Assembly (NCBI RefSeq): GCF_004364935.1
Contig: NZ_SOBT01000008.1
Coordinates: forward strand, 2,421,534-2,485,533
Length of the DNA stretch: 64,000 bases
Reading direction: 5' to 3'
DNA from: Panacagrimonas perspica
Lineage (GTDB): Bacteria > Pseudomonadota > Gammaproteobacteria > Nevskiales > Nevskiaceae
Part shown: in pieces, positions 30,765 to 39,641 of the stretch
Layout: each line of letters starts with the position of its first letter
How positions within the stretch are numbered: the first letter of the stretch is position 1
The notes under the pieces: model-generated
What the model saw: only the letters and a program-made list of their open reading frames with translations
What the model was told of the DNA's origin: nothing
Database searches by the model: none
Translations under genes and position numbers: made by a program

Positions 30765-33073
30765 ACGAAGCCGAGTGAAAGCCCTAGCCAACCGCGCTCG
30801 CCAGTAGTGCGCGTCGCCTTTATCTGCCTGGAGGTAAGACCGTCAGCGAAGCGCGGCCGAGATACGTAGCCATCGCCTGACGTGACGCGCCAAGAGTCAA
30901 AGGCCTCGTACAGAGCAGCGCTACTGATATATGCGGCCGGATCCAGCACGCACATTTCGGAGATGAAGCGCCCGATCGGGTCCGATTCATCCCGGTAATC
31001 CTTCGTGGCGTCTCTGACGGTCTCCGGCACTCGCAAGCCGTCCCGGAGATATTCCGCCGCGCCACGGATAGCCCATGCCAGAATTCCGGGGTACTCGGCG
31101 CGTAGCTTTTCCCTCAAGGCGAAGTCCCGTTCCTCTTCGGGAATGCGTTCGGCGAACGGCACTAGGCAGATTCGCCGCCAGATTCCTTCGTCGTTGCCCC
31201 GGATTCGCGGCCGATGATTCGTAAGAAGCACCAATGTGTGCGACGGCTCATAGGTGAAGAAGTCACCGTAGAGTCGCCGCGCCTTGATCGAGTCGCCGCC
31301 AGTCAAAAGCTTTGCGCGGGTCTCTTCGAGATATCCGCCTTGCCCCGATTCGGATGCGAATACGAGACGTCTACCGAATAGATCAGCCATCTCAGCCGGA
31401 TGCGCCTCGTTCTTGCGCTGCATAAGCATCCCTGGCGCGGCGGGCGCGGCGTAGTCGCCCATCACGTCGGCGAGCACCTCAAATACCGTTGACTTGCCAT
31501 TGCCGCCCGGCCCGTACGCAACGAAGAGCTTCTGTTCACGCGTATGTCCTGAGATGGCGTAGCCGGCCAACCGTCCGAAGAACTCGAAGAACTCCGGGTT
31601 GCTCCGAAAGATCCTGCGCAACGTCGCCTCCCAAATAGGGCACGTCGCAGCAGGATCGAATGCAACGGCCGTACGGCGCGTTATGAGATCGGAGCGCATT
31701 ACCGGCCTGCGGGAGCCCGTCCGAAGATCCACCGCGCCTCCAGGCGTCCCGAGTAACTCAGGATCTCGATCAAGTCGATCGGCTTTTACCGAGATGCGGT
31801 AGCGCAAGCCGTCAAGAGCCTCGCGCATTCGCACTGCCATCTCCGAGTTGCGGCTCCATCTCGCGAGGCTTTCGGCTCGCTCCATCAGGCTCGCGCGTCG
31901 ATCTTTGTCCTCTGTTTCGCTCGCCTCTTTCGCCGCCTGTTCAGCCTCTCGCAACACTAGTCGCCCGATGCCCGACGCGATGCACCTAACGGTGGCAGGA
32001 TCGTGTCGCCATCCATTGGCGTCTTCGTCGAAGACGTAGTCGCCAATCCCCTCGACGTGAACAAAATTCGGCCCGAACGATCGGAAGAGTCTCTCGGAAT
32101 TTGCGTGGTCGCTCGTTAGAGATGCCGGAACGGGCTCATCCCGTGCCGGCGGCCAATCCAGCCCTAATCCGGTCGGCGTCTTGCTTCTCGGCAGCGCACC
32201 GGACTGGATCCTCACAACCGCGCTCTCGTATGCACGGATCGCTTCCGGCAGAACATCTCGCGACCATCGCCCGCGCTCGGACTCCGCTTCGATTGTCGCG
32301 ACGCCGCTACTCGGGTCTGCCCCGGTCGCCACGATCGTTTGCGCGAGGCGGAACGAGAAGGTCACCGCGTCTTCATGGCGCCCTACGTCGATGACGACAG
32401 GCTCCGTAGGTGCCACGGGAGCCCGCGCTAGTCGACTTACAACGTCGGTCTGAGGGAACGAAGGCTCAAATGCGGCGACCAGCTCGTCGATGCTGCATTC
32501 AGCACCAATGTCGTCCGTCACTTCTCGGATGCGGACCGCGAACGGCGTGCCCTTGCGATGATTGAAGCCCGGAAGCCTCATCACTCGAACAAGATCGTTG
32601 ACGCTCTCGTCACCCCCTAGGCGCGCGGCGATGGCCTTTTGTAGCGGCTTGAACTGACCAAGCTCGACGCCGCAGGCATGCCAGTACAGATGCGCCTTGC
32701 CGGGTGACGAGTCGACGACGCAGTGAGGTTCAATCTTCGAGCGCGACAGCGCGTCTGTTAGCGGCGTCCCGTCGAGGTCCGCGAAGACACAGCGCACCGC
32801 GCGGACGTTCTCGTTCGATCGCTTACCCGACAGCGTCGTTTCGTTGACAGTGACGAAGATTCCCGCCCCACAGGCATTCAGCGCGGTCAGTTCGCCCGCG
32901 TTCTGCTCGAGCGTTCCGTGGAGCACGCGAGCCAGCTCTGGCCGCTTTGCTTCTGAGTCGTCGAAGACCTGGAAAGTGAACCGGTCCTCGAACGGATCGA
33001 GCCAGGTGAGAAAGCGTCGGGCTTCGCTGATGTCGATCGCTGGGGCGCTGGCGACTGAAGATCCGTCCGCCAT
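30761..33073 (-). CDS. P4-family primase-helicase (phage/satellite replication protein)
   Basis: This 770-residue protein probably replicates the island after excision. The N-terminal third (VRAVRCVFADLDGTPL, HCVVDSSPGKAHLYWH, DESVNDLVRVMRLPGFNH) is a RepB-like archaeo-eukaryotic primase with the DLD metal motif and the R.PG..H signature. A D5-type linker follows. The SF3 helicase has Walker A GPGGNGKST near residue 520, FASESGQGGYLEE, and TNHRPRIRGNDEGIWRR. A winged-helix tail ends the protein. Its ATG is one base beyond the stop of the preceding small gene, so the two are coupled. Confidence 0.93.
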   Translation of the reverse strand: MADGSSVASAPAIDISEARRFLTWLDPFEDRFTFQVFDDSEAKRPELARVLHGTLEQNAGELTALNACGAGIFVTVNETTLSGKRSNENVRAVRCVFADLDGTPLTDALSRSKIEPHCVVDSSPGKAHLYWHACGVELGQFKPLQKAIAARLGGDESVNDLVRVMRLPGFNHRKGTPFAVRIREVTDDIGAECSIDELVAAFEPSFPQTDVVSRLARAPVAPTEPVVIDVGRHEDAVTFSFRLAQTIVATGADPSSGVATIEAESERGRWSRDVLPEAIRAYESAVVRIQSGALPRSKTPTGLGLDWPPARDEPVPASLTSDHANSERLFRSFGPNFVHVEGIGDYVFDEDANGWRHDPATVRCIASGIGRLVLREAEQAAKEASETEDKDRRASLMERAESLARWSRNSEMAVRMREALDGLRYRISVKADRLDRDPELLGTPGGAVDLRTGSRRPVMRSDLITRRTAVAFDPAATCPIWEATLRRIFRSNPEFFEFFGRLAGYAISGHTREQKLFVAYGPGGNGKSTVFEVLADVMGDYAAPAAPGMLMQRKNEAHPAEMADLFGRRLVFASESGQGGYLEETRAKLLTGGDSIKARRLYGDFFTYEPSHTLVLLTNHRPRIRGNDEGIWRRICLVPFAERIPEEERDFALREKLRAEYPGILAWAIRGAAEYLRDGLRVPETVRDATKDYRDESDPIGRFISEMCVLDPAAYISSAALYEAFDSWRVTSGDGYVSRPRFADGLTSRQIKATRTTGERGWLGLSLGFV

Positions 33074-33074
33074 C

Positions 33075-33404
33075 TCAGTTCATCCCGCCAGCGCGCGGGT
33101 TGAGCGCGCGCAACATGCCGAGAAGAAAGTCGACGTCGAACTCCTCGACTCGAATTGAAGACGACCAGGTGCAGACGTGGACACCGTCAACGAGCTTTAC
33201 GTCAGGTACCGGGATGCCCTCGAACAGCAAGAGCACGCCGGGATTCGGGACCTTTGCCTCTCGGACACTTGTTGCCCACGCTGCCGTGGAGTGCACGCAG
33301 TAGATTTCCCTTGCCCCGTTAGCGATGACCGTGGGCAGCAGAACCTCGATCGGGACCTTGCTGACCTGTCCGTCTTCGAGGGACAAACCTCTTTCGATGA
33401 GCAT
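33075..33404 (-). CDS. Small hypothetical protein upstream of the primase
   Basis: This 109-residue protein (MLIERGLSLEDGQVSKVPIE) has alternating hydrophobic strands (IEVLLPTVIANG, VLLLFEGIPVPDVKLVDGVH) and no recognised domain. It starts nine bases after the preceding gene and its stop abuts the primase ATG, so it belongs to the replication operon. P4-like elements often carry small unnamed genes here. Confidence 0.65.
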   Translation of the reverse strand: MLIERGLSLEDGQVSKVPIEVLLPTVIANGAREIYCVHSTAAWATSVREAKVPNPGVLLLFEGIPVPDVKLVDGVHVCTWSSSIRVEEFDVDFLLGMLRALNPRAGGMN

Positions 33405-33413
33405 TCGGTCGCC

Positions 33414-33827
33414 TCAGCGCTGAGGTGCGTCGATGCCGCTTGTGTCGAGCGTCGCGATAGAGCAGCGCTGCGGCTTCTCCCATCCGATCCGCCAACCTTT
33501 GGCGGTGGCCTCGAATCGACATGGACCAGGCGTCGGCCCGAACAAAACGATGCAGCTCGCAGGCAATTCAGCGCCCCACGCGAATCCCCGCTCTGCACGG
33601 CGTGCCGCGCGGTTCGCGTCTCTGGGACGACATGCCGGCAGGACAACGAAAACTTTTTTCCCGCTGCGTCGCTGGTCGGCGAATTCGATTGCTTGTTGTT
33701 CACTGGTGCCCACCAGCGTTCGCGGGCGTTCACCTTTCGCGAGCACAAGAAGCTGCGGTAGCCAAAGATCGGGTTCAATAGGAACGGGGTGCCCTTGCAC
33801 GGGCCGTTTGGCATTGCTAGTTTTCAA
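33414..33827 (-). CDS. Hypothetical protein of the replication operon
   Basis: I read a 137-residue protein from a TTG at 33827 because GGAG lies eight bases upstream; a GTG at 33800 is an alternative. The product contains HPVPIEPDLWLPQLLVLAKG, FADQRRSGKKVFVVLPAC and ELPASCIVLFGPTPGPCRFE, with regular strand-like hydrophobics. This favours this frame over the overlapping frame that stays open across the same stretch. No domain recognised. It leads the minus-strand run into the primase. Confidence 0.55.
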   Translation of the reverse strand: MKTSNAKRPVQGHPVPIEPDLWLPQLLVLAKGERPRTLVGTSEQQAIEFADQRRSGKKVFVVLPACRPRDANRAARRAERGFAWGAELPASCIVLFGPTPGPCRFEATAKGWRIGWEKPQRCSIATLDTSGIDAPQR

Positions 33828-33887
33828 TCTCGATGCTCCAAAGTGGTAGAGAAAGCGGTGCGATGCGGTGGCAGATAACGCCGCATC

Positions 33888-33930
33888 AAAAAAAAACCCC
33901 GTCGGGTCCACCCATCCCGGCGGGGTTTTT
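33888..33930. terminator. Terminator downstream of the alpA-like gene
   Basis: On the minus strand CCCCGCCGGG-atgggtgga-CCCGACGGGG (one mismatch) is followed by nine T. It starts 10 bases past the alpA-like stop. A run of five T also follows on the plus strand, so it may act in both directions. Confidence 0.85.
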
Positions 33931-33939
33931 CTTTGGGCG

Positions 33940-34173
33940 CTATCCGCATTGCGCTGATACCAGCCTGTCGATATAGCGATGGACCGCGTCTTCGAGCACA
34001 AAGCTACGGCGCCCCTGCTTGATCAGCGGACCAAGTTCTCCTGCGCGCAGCAGGCGGTAGATGGTCGTCATCGACGTGGTTCCGACACTTTCGCGGACCT
34101 TTTGAATCGGTACGAGCCTTCGCGACTTGACCTCGGTCTCAGACTTTGCGACGGCAGCGGCGGTGTTCGTCAT
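33940..34173 (-). CDS. AlpA-family transcriptional regulator
   Basis: From the ATG at 34173 this is a 77-residue winged/excisionase-type helix-turn-helix protein. RRLVPIQKVRESVGTTSMTT, IYRLLRAGELGPLIKQGRRS and FVLEDAVHRYIDRLV match the AlpA/MerR-like excisionase pattern (signpost helix, wing K.GRR..F, E.AV..YI). In P4-type elements AlpA controls integrase transcription and excision. Upstream in-frame starts at 34206 and 34242 are possible; none has a strong ribosome site. A TCCGTTAATT motif lies in its upstream region and also upstream of the integrase. Confidence 0.85.
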   Translation of the reverse strand: MTNTAAAVAKSETEVKSRRLVPIQKVRESVGTTSMTTIYRLLRAGELGPLIKQGRRSFVLEDAVHRYIDRLVSAQCG

Positions 34174-34277
34174 GGGCTTCTCGGGTTTGTCAGTGAATAC
34201 ACCCATACCCTGCTGCACTTTCGGAAAATAATGCAAGCTCACTTATCCAACTTTAATTAACGAACAGTCTCGGTTTA

Positions 34278-34292
34278 TCCGTTAATTAATTG
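34278..34292 (-). promoter_or_regulatory. TCCGTTAATTnnTTG motif upstream of alpA
   Basis: This is the second copy of the motif seen upstream of int at 16,716. It lies in an AT-rich stretch with an inverted CGAACA...TGTTCG pair (34,260-34,295) that could be an operator. The 34,174-34,354 region otherwise has no gene beyond possible upstream starts of alpA. Confidence 0.35.
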
Positions 34293-34354
34293 TTCGTGCA
34301 CTCCACTATTTCTTCGCGGATAGTTGGTTCCACCGCACACGGACGAGCACCGAA

Positions 34355-37300
34355 ATGAGCACCCCCAATGAAGTCGAGCTGCTGATACGAGCGAAGAACG
34401 AGGCCAGCAAAACCCTCAAGGGTCTTGCCGGCGAACTCGACGCGCTCGTCGAATCGCAGAAGGCGTTGGCGTCGTCGAGCGAACTTGCGCAGAAGTCGCA
34501 GAAGGAACTGGCTGATCAAGCGCGTGAACTGCTCAAGATCACCGACGACCTGAACAAACTTCAGGGGAAGATCGACGGCTACAAAAAGCAGCAGACGGCT
34601 GTCGACGATCTCAACCAGAGGTTGTCGACTCTCGTGGAAAGACAGGCCAAGGCGAAGGCCGAGATCGAGGCGACCGAGAAACCGACCAAGAAGCTGCAGA
34701 CCGAGTACGCCAAGCTCGGTCGCGACATCGAGCGTACGCAGGCGTCCATCAGCAAGGGCGGCGAGAAGCTGACCCAGCTTGGCGTTGCGCTCGAGCAGGT
34801 CGGGTTGTCGGCCAAGGATCTGGCGGACAGCGAGGCGCGCATCGCTGCGCAGCAGGCACGCGTGTCTGCCGCCATCGATACCACTCGCGAAGCCGCTGGC
34901 CGACTGGTCGACGCGCAGCGCGAGGTTGTCGAGGTTGAGGCCAAGCGCCTAGCCGGGTCGAAGGAGGTCGCGGCCGAGATCAAGCGCCGAGCGGCTGACG
35001 AGGAAGCCGCCATCAAGCGGCGCATCATCGCGCAGGAGCGCTATAACGCCATCGCCGGCTTCGATGCTGGCGGCAAGCAGGGCAACGCTCGCGCATCAGC
35101 GGACGCCTTCGTCGCGCAGTTCAACCGCGACGATCAGGCTGCGCTCACCGCCGAGATCAAACGGCGGGCGGCTGTCGAGGAGGACGCAGCGCGCAAGCAG
35201 ATCGAGCGGCAGCGTGCGCTCACCGACGAGGCCGATCGGCGCCGTCAGAAGCTCGCCGAGTCGGTGACGGTCTTCCGGGCGCTGATCGAGAACGAAGACC
35301 GCGAAGCGGCCCTGGCCGAAGCCACGAGTCGCCGCCAGGCTGAAAAGACGGAAGTCCTGCGCCGGCAGGTCGAGATCCAGCAGCGCATCACCGCGCAGGC
35401 CGAGCGCCAAGCGCGACTCCAGCAGGCGGTCGAGACCTTCTCGAAGGGATCGGCGAACCAGTTCGACACGCCGACCGAGAAGGCCGAGCGGCTGGCACGC
35501 GCGCAGAAGCTGCGAGCCGAGGCGGACCTGCGCGTCATCGAGATCAATCGCCGGGCCGACGAGATCGAACGCCGGCTCAACGAAACCCGCAAGCAGTCCG
35601 CGGGCGCGATCGACAAGGCGACAGGCGCGCAGCGCCGGCAGAACGAGGCACTGCAGAACGGCTTCGAGCTGCAACGCTCGGCCCTGAGCCTGTACCAGCG
35701 CGTGCGCGGTCAGTTGCTCGCCCTGGCTGGCGCGTACGTCGGTGTGTTCGGCGCGATCAACCTCGTGCAGAAGTCGATCGAGGACGTGAACACGAAGGCC
35801 GGCGTGCAGAACCGCCTGCTCGTCGTCACGGGCAACGACGCGGCCGCGGCGGCCAAGGAATACGAGTACCTGCGCAAAGAGTCTGAGCGCCTGGGTACCA
35901 ATTTCGTGTCGCTGGCGAACGGCTACTCGAAATTCGCCATCGCCGCCAAGGGCGCGAACGTCAGCGCCGAGGAGACGCGCTACATCTTCGAGGCGTTCGC
36001 CGAGACCTCGAAAGTCTTCCGCCTGAACACCGATGAGACGGCCGGCGTGTTCCGTGCGCTCGAGCAGATCCTGTCGAAGTCCAAGGTCCAGGCCGAAGAA
36101 CTCCGCGGCCAGCTCGGCGATCGTCTCAGCGGCGCGTTCAACGTGCTCGCGACGGCGATCGGCAAGACGCCGGCCGAGCTGGACAAGCTGCTGGAGAGCG
36201 GCAAGGTCTCGTCCGACTTCCTGCTGCTGTTCGCACGCGAGTACAAGAACATCGTTGCCGACCAGCTCCCGGCGGCGACCAAGACGCTCGACTCGAATAT
36301 CCAGCGCCTCGGCAACGGTCTGTTCGACCTGCGCGTCGCGTTCCTCGAAGGTCCGTTCCGCGAGGAACTGGAGAAGCTGATCGCTCGCTTCACCGCGTTC
36401 GTGAAGAGCGACGACGGTCGCACCTTCGCGCGCAACCTCAGCTCGGCTTTCGCGGCCGCCGGCAAGGCGCTGTTGTTCCTGGCCGACAACGCCAAGACGG
36501 TCGGCATCACGCTGGGCATCGTGTTCGGCGCCAAGGCGCTGTCCGGCGTCATCACCTTCGTCCAGGCCATCGCAGCCGCGGGTGGCGGCATCGCGGTTCT
36601 GTCCAAGGCGCTTGGCGTCGGCGGGCTCGTCACGGCCGTCCGCGGTGCCGGCGTGGCGCTGGCGGCGCTCCTGAGCGGGCCGCTGGGCATCCTGATCGGC
36701 CTGGCGGCGACGGGCATCGTCATCGCGATCAAGTTCAAGTTCGACCGCGACGCCAAGGAGCAGGCGCAGAAGCAGCTCGACGAGGCGATCACCGGCAGCT
36801 TGAGCCTGGTCGAGACCCTGTCGTCTGCCAAGACCAAGGAAGTGCTTGACCCGGCGATCGAGGAGGCACAGAAGGCGCGAGACGCGCTGGCGCTCACCCT
36901 GGCCGACCTGGACCGGAAGATCGCGGCCAGTGAGAAGTCGCTGGCGTCGCAGCGGGCTCGCGGTGAGGGCGGGACGATGATCGCCCGCGACCAGGCCGCG
37001 GCACTGCCTGCGCTTCAGGACAACGCGGCCGACCTCCGTACGCAGATCGCCGCGCTCGACAAGTCGATCACCGACGCTCAGGCCAAGGCGGCGAAGCTGC
37101 CGGGCGTGGCCGAGGATGGCGTCAACGCGGCACTAGCGGGCAGCAACGCGCTGAAGAACGGGCTGGAGGCGCAGTTCAAGGCGCTCGAAGAAGCTGCGGA
37201 CGCGCTGAAGATCCCCGACAAGGATGCAGACAAGGCGGCCAAGAAAGCGGCGGCAGCGGCGAAGGCCCTGGCCGCCCTGCAGCTACGCCTGAAGGAACAG

Positions 37301-38440
37301 TTCGCCGAGCAGGCCGCCGGCATCGGTAAGGACATCGCCGAGGCTGAAGAGAAGTCGTTCGAGCGCACCACGGCGCTGATCGATGCCGCGTCGGACGAGA
37401 AGATTCGCGAGCTGAACGTGCTGCGCGATGCGCTCGTGAAGGCGAAGCTGCCCGAGTTCTCTGCGCAGATCGACGCGCTGATCGGCAAGGTCAACGAGGC
37501 GCGCAACCGCGCCAAGCAGACCGCGGCGAACGACTTCAACGAGAAGGATCTCGTCGCGGCCGAGCGCGAGGTGAACCGGCTACTGGAGCGACGTCGGGCG
37601 CTGGTCCGGTCCATTGCGGACGCGAACGGCGCTGGGCTGAAGGTCTCGACCGAGACGCTCGACCAGTTGCGTGCGCAGCTTGCGACGCTAGACCCTCAGA
37701 TCGACGCCTCTATCGAGAAGGCGCTGGCCTTGGCCGAGTCCATCGGGGGCGAGGAGGGCGCGGAAACGAAGCAGCGGGTCATCGAGATCCGGACGGAGGT
37801 CGAGCACCTGCGCGAGGAGCTGCTGAACGCGGCGGGACAGAACCTGGCGGACCGCCTGCTCGCCGGCTTCCGCACCGTGGCCGAGTCGATCGGCGGCCTG
37901 CTGCGGGGCGTTCGATCGTTCGGCGATGTCTTCCGGTCGGTCGGTGCAGCCGCGAAACAGTTCTTCAGCCAATTGCTGATCGACATCGGCCTAGCGATCG
38001 CTCGGGCGACGCTCCTGCAGCTCGCTCTCGCCACCCTGCGGGCGACCGGCGCGGCTGCGGGCGACGGCAGCACGCTCGGCAGCATCATCAGCATCATCGG
38101 GAAGCTGCATAGCGGCGGCCCCGCCGGCAGCGGTACGCCCACGCTCGTCGATCCGCGGTGGTTCAAGAACGCGACCCGGTATCACAACGGTGGCGTCGTG
38201 GGGCTGCGCGCAGACGAAGTGCCGGCCGTGCTGCAGAAAGACGAGTACGTCATGTCCAAGGGCGACCCGCGCAACCCGCTAAACGGCGGCTCGAGCGGAT
38301 CGCCGCAGAACATTCAGGTCGCGAACTACATCGACAGCGAGTCGGTAACGCAGGCGGGCTTGGCAGCGCCGTCTGGCACGAAGGCGATCCTCAACATCGT
38401 CCGGGCGAATCGCAGCGCGTTCAAGCAAGTGCTCGCGTGA
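34355..38440 (+). CDS. Phage tail tape-measure protein
   Basis: This 1361-residue protein would set tail length and be packed in the tail tube. Residues 1-430 are nearly continuous coiled coil (Lys/Glu/Arg/Gln/Ala). A tape-measure N-domain-type region follows from about 455 (VFGAINLVQKSIEDVNTKAG, RLGTNFVSLANGYSKFAIAA, GDRLSGAFNVLATAIGKTPA). Hydrophobic helices at about 710-790 (LGIVFGAKALSGVI, AALLSGPLGILIGLAATGIV) and a Gly-rich C-terminal tail (HSGGPAGSGTPTLVDPRWFK) complete the typical architecture. No other intact tail gene is present. Its GC content resembles the chromosome more than the cargo. The stop overlaps the next start (GTGA). Confidence 0.92.
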   Translation: MSTPNEVELLIRAKNEASKTLKGLAGELDALVESQKALASSSELAQKSQKELADQARELLKITDDLNKLQGKIDGYKKQQTAVDDLNQRLSTLVERQAKAKAEIEATEKPTKKLQTEYAKLGRDIERTQASISKGGEKLTQLGVALEQVGLSAKDLADSEARIAAQQARVSAAIDTTREAAGRLVDAQREVVEVEAKRLAGSKEVAAEIKRRAADEEAAIKRRIIAQERYNAIAGFDAGGKQGNARASADAFVAQFNRDDQAALTAEIKRRAAVEEDAARKQIERQRALTDEADRRRQKLAESVTVFRALIENEDREAALAEATSRRQAEKTEVLRRQVEIQQRITAQAERQARLQQAVETFSKGSANQFDTPTEKAERLARAQKLRAEADLRVIEINRRADEIERRLNETRKQSAGAIDKATGAQRRQNEALQNGFELQRSALSLYQRVRGQLLALAGAYVGVFGAINLVQKSIEDVNTKAGVQNRLLVVTGNDAAAAAKEYEYLRKESERLGTNFVSLANGYSKFAIAAKGANVSAEETRYIFEAFAETSKVFRLNTDETAGVFRALEQILSKSKVQAEELRGQLGDRLSGAFNVLATAIGKTPAELDKLLESGKVSSDFLLLFAREYKNIVADQLPAATKTLDSNIQRLGNGLFDLRVAFLEGPFREELEKLIARFTAFVKSDDGRTFARNLSSAFAAAGKALLFLADNAKTVGITLGIVFGAKALSGVITFVQAIAAAGGGIAVLSKALGVGGLVTAVRGAGVALAALLSGPLGILIGLAATGIVIAIKFKFDRDAKEQAQKQLDEAITGSLSLVETLSSAKTKEVLDPAIEEAQKARDALALTLADLDRKIAASEKSLASQRARGEGGTMIARDQAAALPALQDNAADLRTQIAALDKSITDAQAKAAKLPGVAEDGVNAALAGSNALKNGLEAQFKALEEAADALKIPDKDADKAAKKAAAAAKALAALQLRLKEQFAEQAAGIGKDIAEAEEKSFERTTALIDAASDEKIRELNVLRDALVKAKLPEFSAQIDALIGKVNEARNRAKQTAANDFNEKDLVAAEREVNRLLERRRALVRSIADANGAGLKVSTETLDQLRAQLATLDPQIDASIEKALALAESIGGEEGAETKQRVIEIRTEVEHLREELLNAAGQNLADRLLAGFRTVAESIGGLLRGVRSFGDVFRSVGAAAKQFFSQLLIDIGLAIARATLLQLALATLRATGAAAGDGSTLGSIISIIGKLHSGGPAGSGTPTLVDPRWFKNATRYHNGGVVGLRADEVPAVLQKDEYVMSKGDPRNPLNGGSSGSPQNIQVANYIDSESVTQAGLAAPSGTKAILNIVRANRSAFKQVLA

Positions 38441-38589
38441 GCTACACCGTCGACACTGAGGCGCCAGCACGCGGATTTGCGCAGTTGGCCCGGGTCGACA
38501 GCACTTTCAGGAGCGAGACGAAAATATTTTGGAAGGAACGGCCGCACCTCATTTCAGAATTGAGGGTTAACTCGCGGGAAGGCGGCCGT

Positions 38590-38619
38590 AAAAATAGAAA
38601 ACCCCTGCTTAAACAGGGG
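38590..38619 (-). terminator. Terminator facing away from the att repeat
   Basis: On the minus strand CCCCTG-tttaag-CAGGGG is followed by TTTTCTATTTTT. It lies directly downstream of the tRNA-Ser 3'-end copy at 38,631-38,650. It was therefore probably the terminator of the tRNA gene before island B inserted. Confidence 0.75.
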
Positions 38620-38630
38620 CGTCTATTTCA

Positions 38631-38650
38631 AAATGGCGGAGAGAGCGGGA
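38631..38650. repeat. Left attachment site of island B (tRNA-Ser 3'-end duplication)
   Basis: The 20 bases AAATGGCGGAGAGAGCGGGA are identical and in direct orientation to 50,259-50,278, which covers the tRNA-Ser 3' end. The two copies delimit an 11.6-kb segment with an integrase next to the tRNA. Confidence 0.9.
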
Positions 38651-38700
38651 AACGTGAAATGCCGCATCGGCAATCGACGAAATCCAGCGTAACTCCTTGA

Positions 38701-39076
38701 ATCCATTGTTGTCGCTACTGAGGCCGCCGATTGGGGCCTGTCGGAAGAATGGAGTGATCCGATGGCAACTGTCAACGAGGATTGATGCGGATGAAAATTG
38801 GTCAAAAGTTCGAGACGCCAAAACGATAAGCACGACCGCGGCGTTCCCCCCTCTACCCCTGGGCTACCGGCGGCCGAAAACACCTGACAGGGTGGGTTCA
38901 CGACAACTGCATCCAAGCGGATAATGGCCTGCCTGCGAGCGGTACCGGGGTTGGAAGCCGGCCCGTACTCGCAGTGACCTTCGTTCGCCTATCCAGATCG
39001 GGGATGGAAGCCGACCTGGGCCTTGCCGGGCCACGAGTGAAGGTATCGACAGGACTTCTCGATTCCGCGCCCCCTC
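38701..39076. other. Gene-free stretch at the left end of island B
   Basis: Several short frames are open here, but none has a convincing start, domain or codon pattern. A minus-strand frame at 38,623-38,916 crosses the att repeat. I see no RNA gene. Confidence 0.5.
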
Positions 39077-39514
39077 TTAGAAGGGGGCTTCTGTTTGGTG
39101 CAGCTCCTCTTGAACTGTGTCTGATGCCGGCTTCGGCGGATTCGCCTTCGCCAGTGCCGTCAGCTTCGCCAGCGTTCCACCCAAGTCGTACTTCACCGGC
39201 TCGCGCCGCGTGGCGTTGATGCGCCGGATCAGCCCTAGCCCCTCCAGCGACCTGACGTGCCGTTGAACGGTGCGGGGACTTGCCCCTGTTCGCTTCGCGA
39301 TGGTCTCCGGCCGGACGAACGGCCGCTCGTCCCCGCGCCACCACGCCATCAGAAGGTGCTGCAAGGTAACCAGCTCACCATCGGTGAGTCCGATCCGACC
39401 TTGGTGCATCAGGAGCATGTTGGGGATCGCCACGAAACCAGGATTTATCGCCACTCCCCATTTTTCGGAAAGTTTCTTTTCGCTAAGTTCCGCAACTTTC
39501 GTTACTTGCTCCAT
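39077..39514 (-). CDS. Winged helix-turn-helix protein (replication-initiator/regulator-like)
   Basis: The 145-residue protein starts MEQVTKVAELSEKKLSEKWG. A winged-HTH core is visible: GLTDGELVTLQHLLMAWWRG, then RPETIAKRTGASPRTVQRHV and RSLEGLGLIRRI. This is the helix-turn-helix-plus-wing seen in many plasmid and island regulators and Rep-like proteins. It is divergent from the serine recombinase gene. A start further upstream (39,583) is open but no ribosome site stands out. It may control the recombinase or the RM operon. Confidence 0.75.
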   Translation of the reverse strand: MEQVTKVAELSEKKLSEKWGVAINPGFVAIPNMLLMHQGRIGLTDGELVTLQHLLMAWWRGDERPFVRPETIAKRTGASPRTVQRHVRSLEGLGLIRRINATRREPVKYDLGGTLAKLTALAKANPPKPASDTVQEELHQTEAPF

Positions 39515-39584
39515 GTGAAAAATCGTATATCGGGTAGACACTATGTGTCTATTAAGGGTGACAGTTTTGACGGTAATTCGCACC

Positions 39585-39628
39585 GAGGTATAAGATGGAC
39601 TATCGGACGTAGCGCCGTCCTATACCTC
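39585..39628. promoter_or_regulatory. Palindromic site upstream of the serine recombinase
   Basis: GAGGTATA (39,585-39,592) is inverted at 39,621-39,628 (TATACCTC). GGAC at 39,597-39,600 and GTCC at 39,617-39,620 extend the symmetry. It ends 13 bases before the recombinase ATG. It could be a recombinase crossover or res site, or the operator of the divergent pair. Confidence 0.5.
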
Positions 39629-39641
39629 AAGGTCTGCCCCC

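Larger units (their letters stand above)
38437..38700 (+). pseudogene. Truncated start of the tail gene after the tape-measure gene
   Basis: A GTG overlapping the tape-measure stop opens VSYTVDTEAPARGFAQLARV. After about 27 codons the composition changes abruptly (near 38,517), and the frame then runs through a terminator and the tRNA-Ser attachment repeat to a stop at 38,700. Only the first residues can be genuine; the gene was cut by an island boundary. Confidence 0.6.

Noticed and set aside
33197-33814. Alternative 205-codon minus-strand frame in the replication operon
   Set aside because: The product is Ser/Arg-rich with few hydrophobic segments. The overlapping frame ending at 33,414 has a ribosome site and regular secondary-structure pattern and fits the operon spacing.
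38623-38916. 97-codon minus-strand frame crossing the att repeat
   Set aside because: It has no convincing start, and it runs through an attachment site immediately before a terminator that is better explained as the old tRNA terminator.
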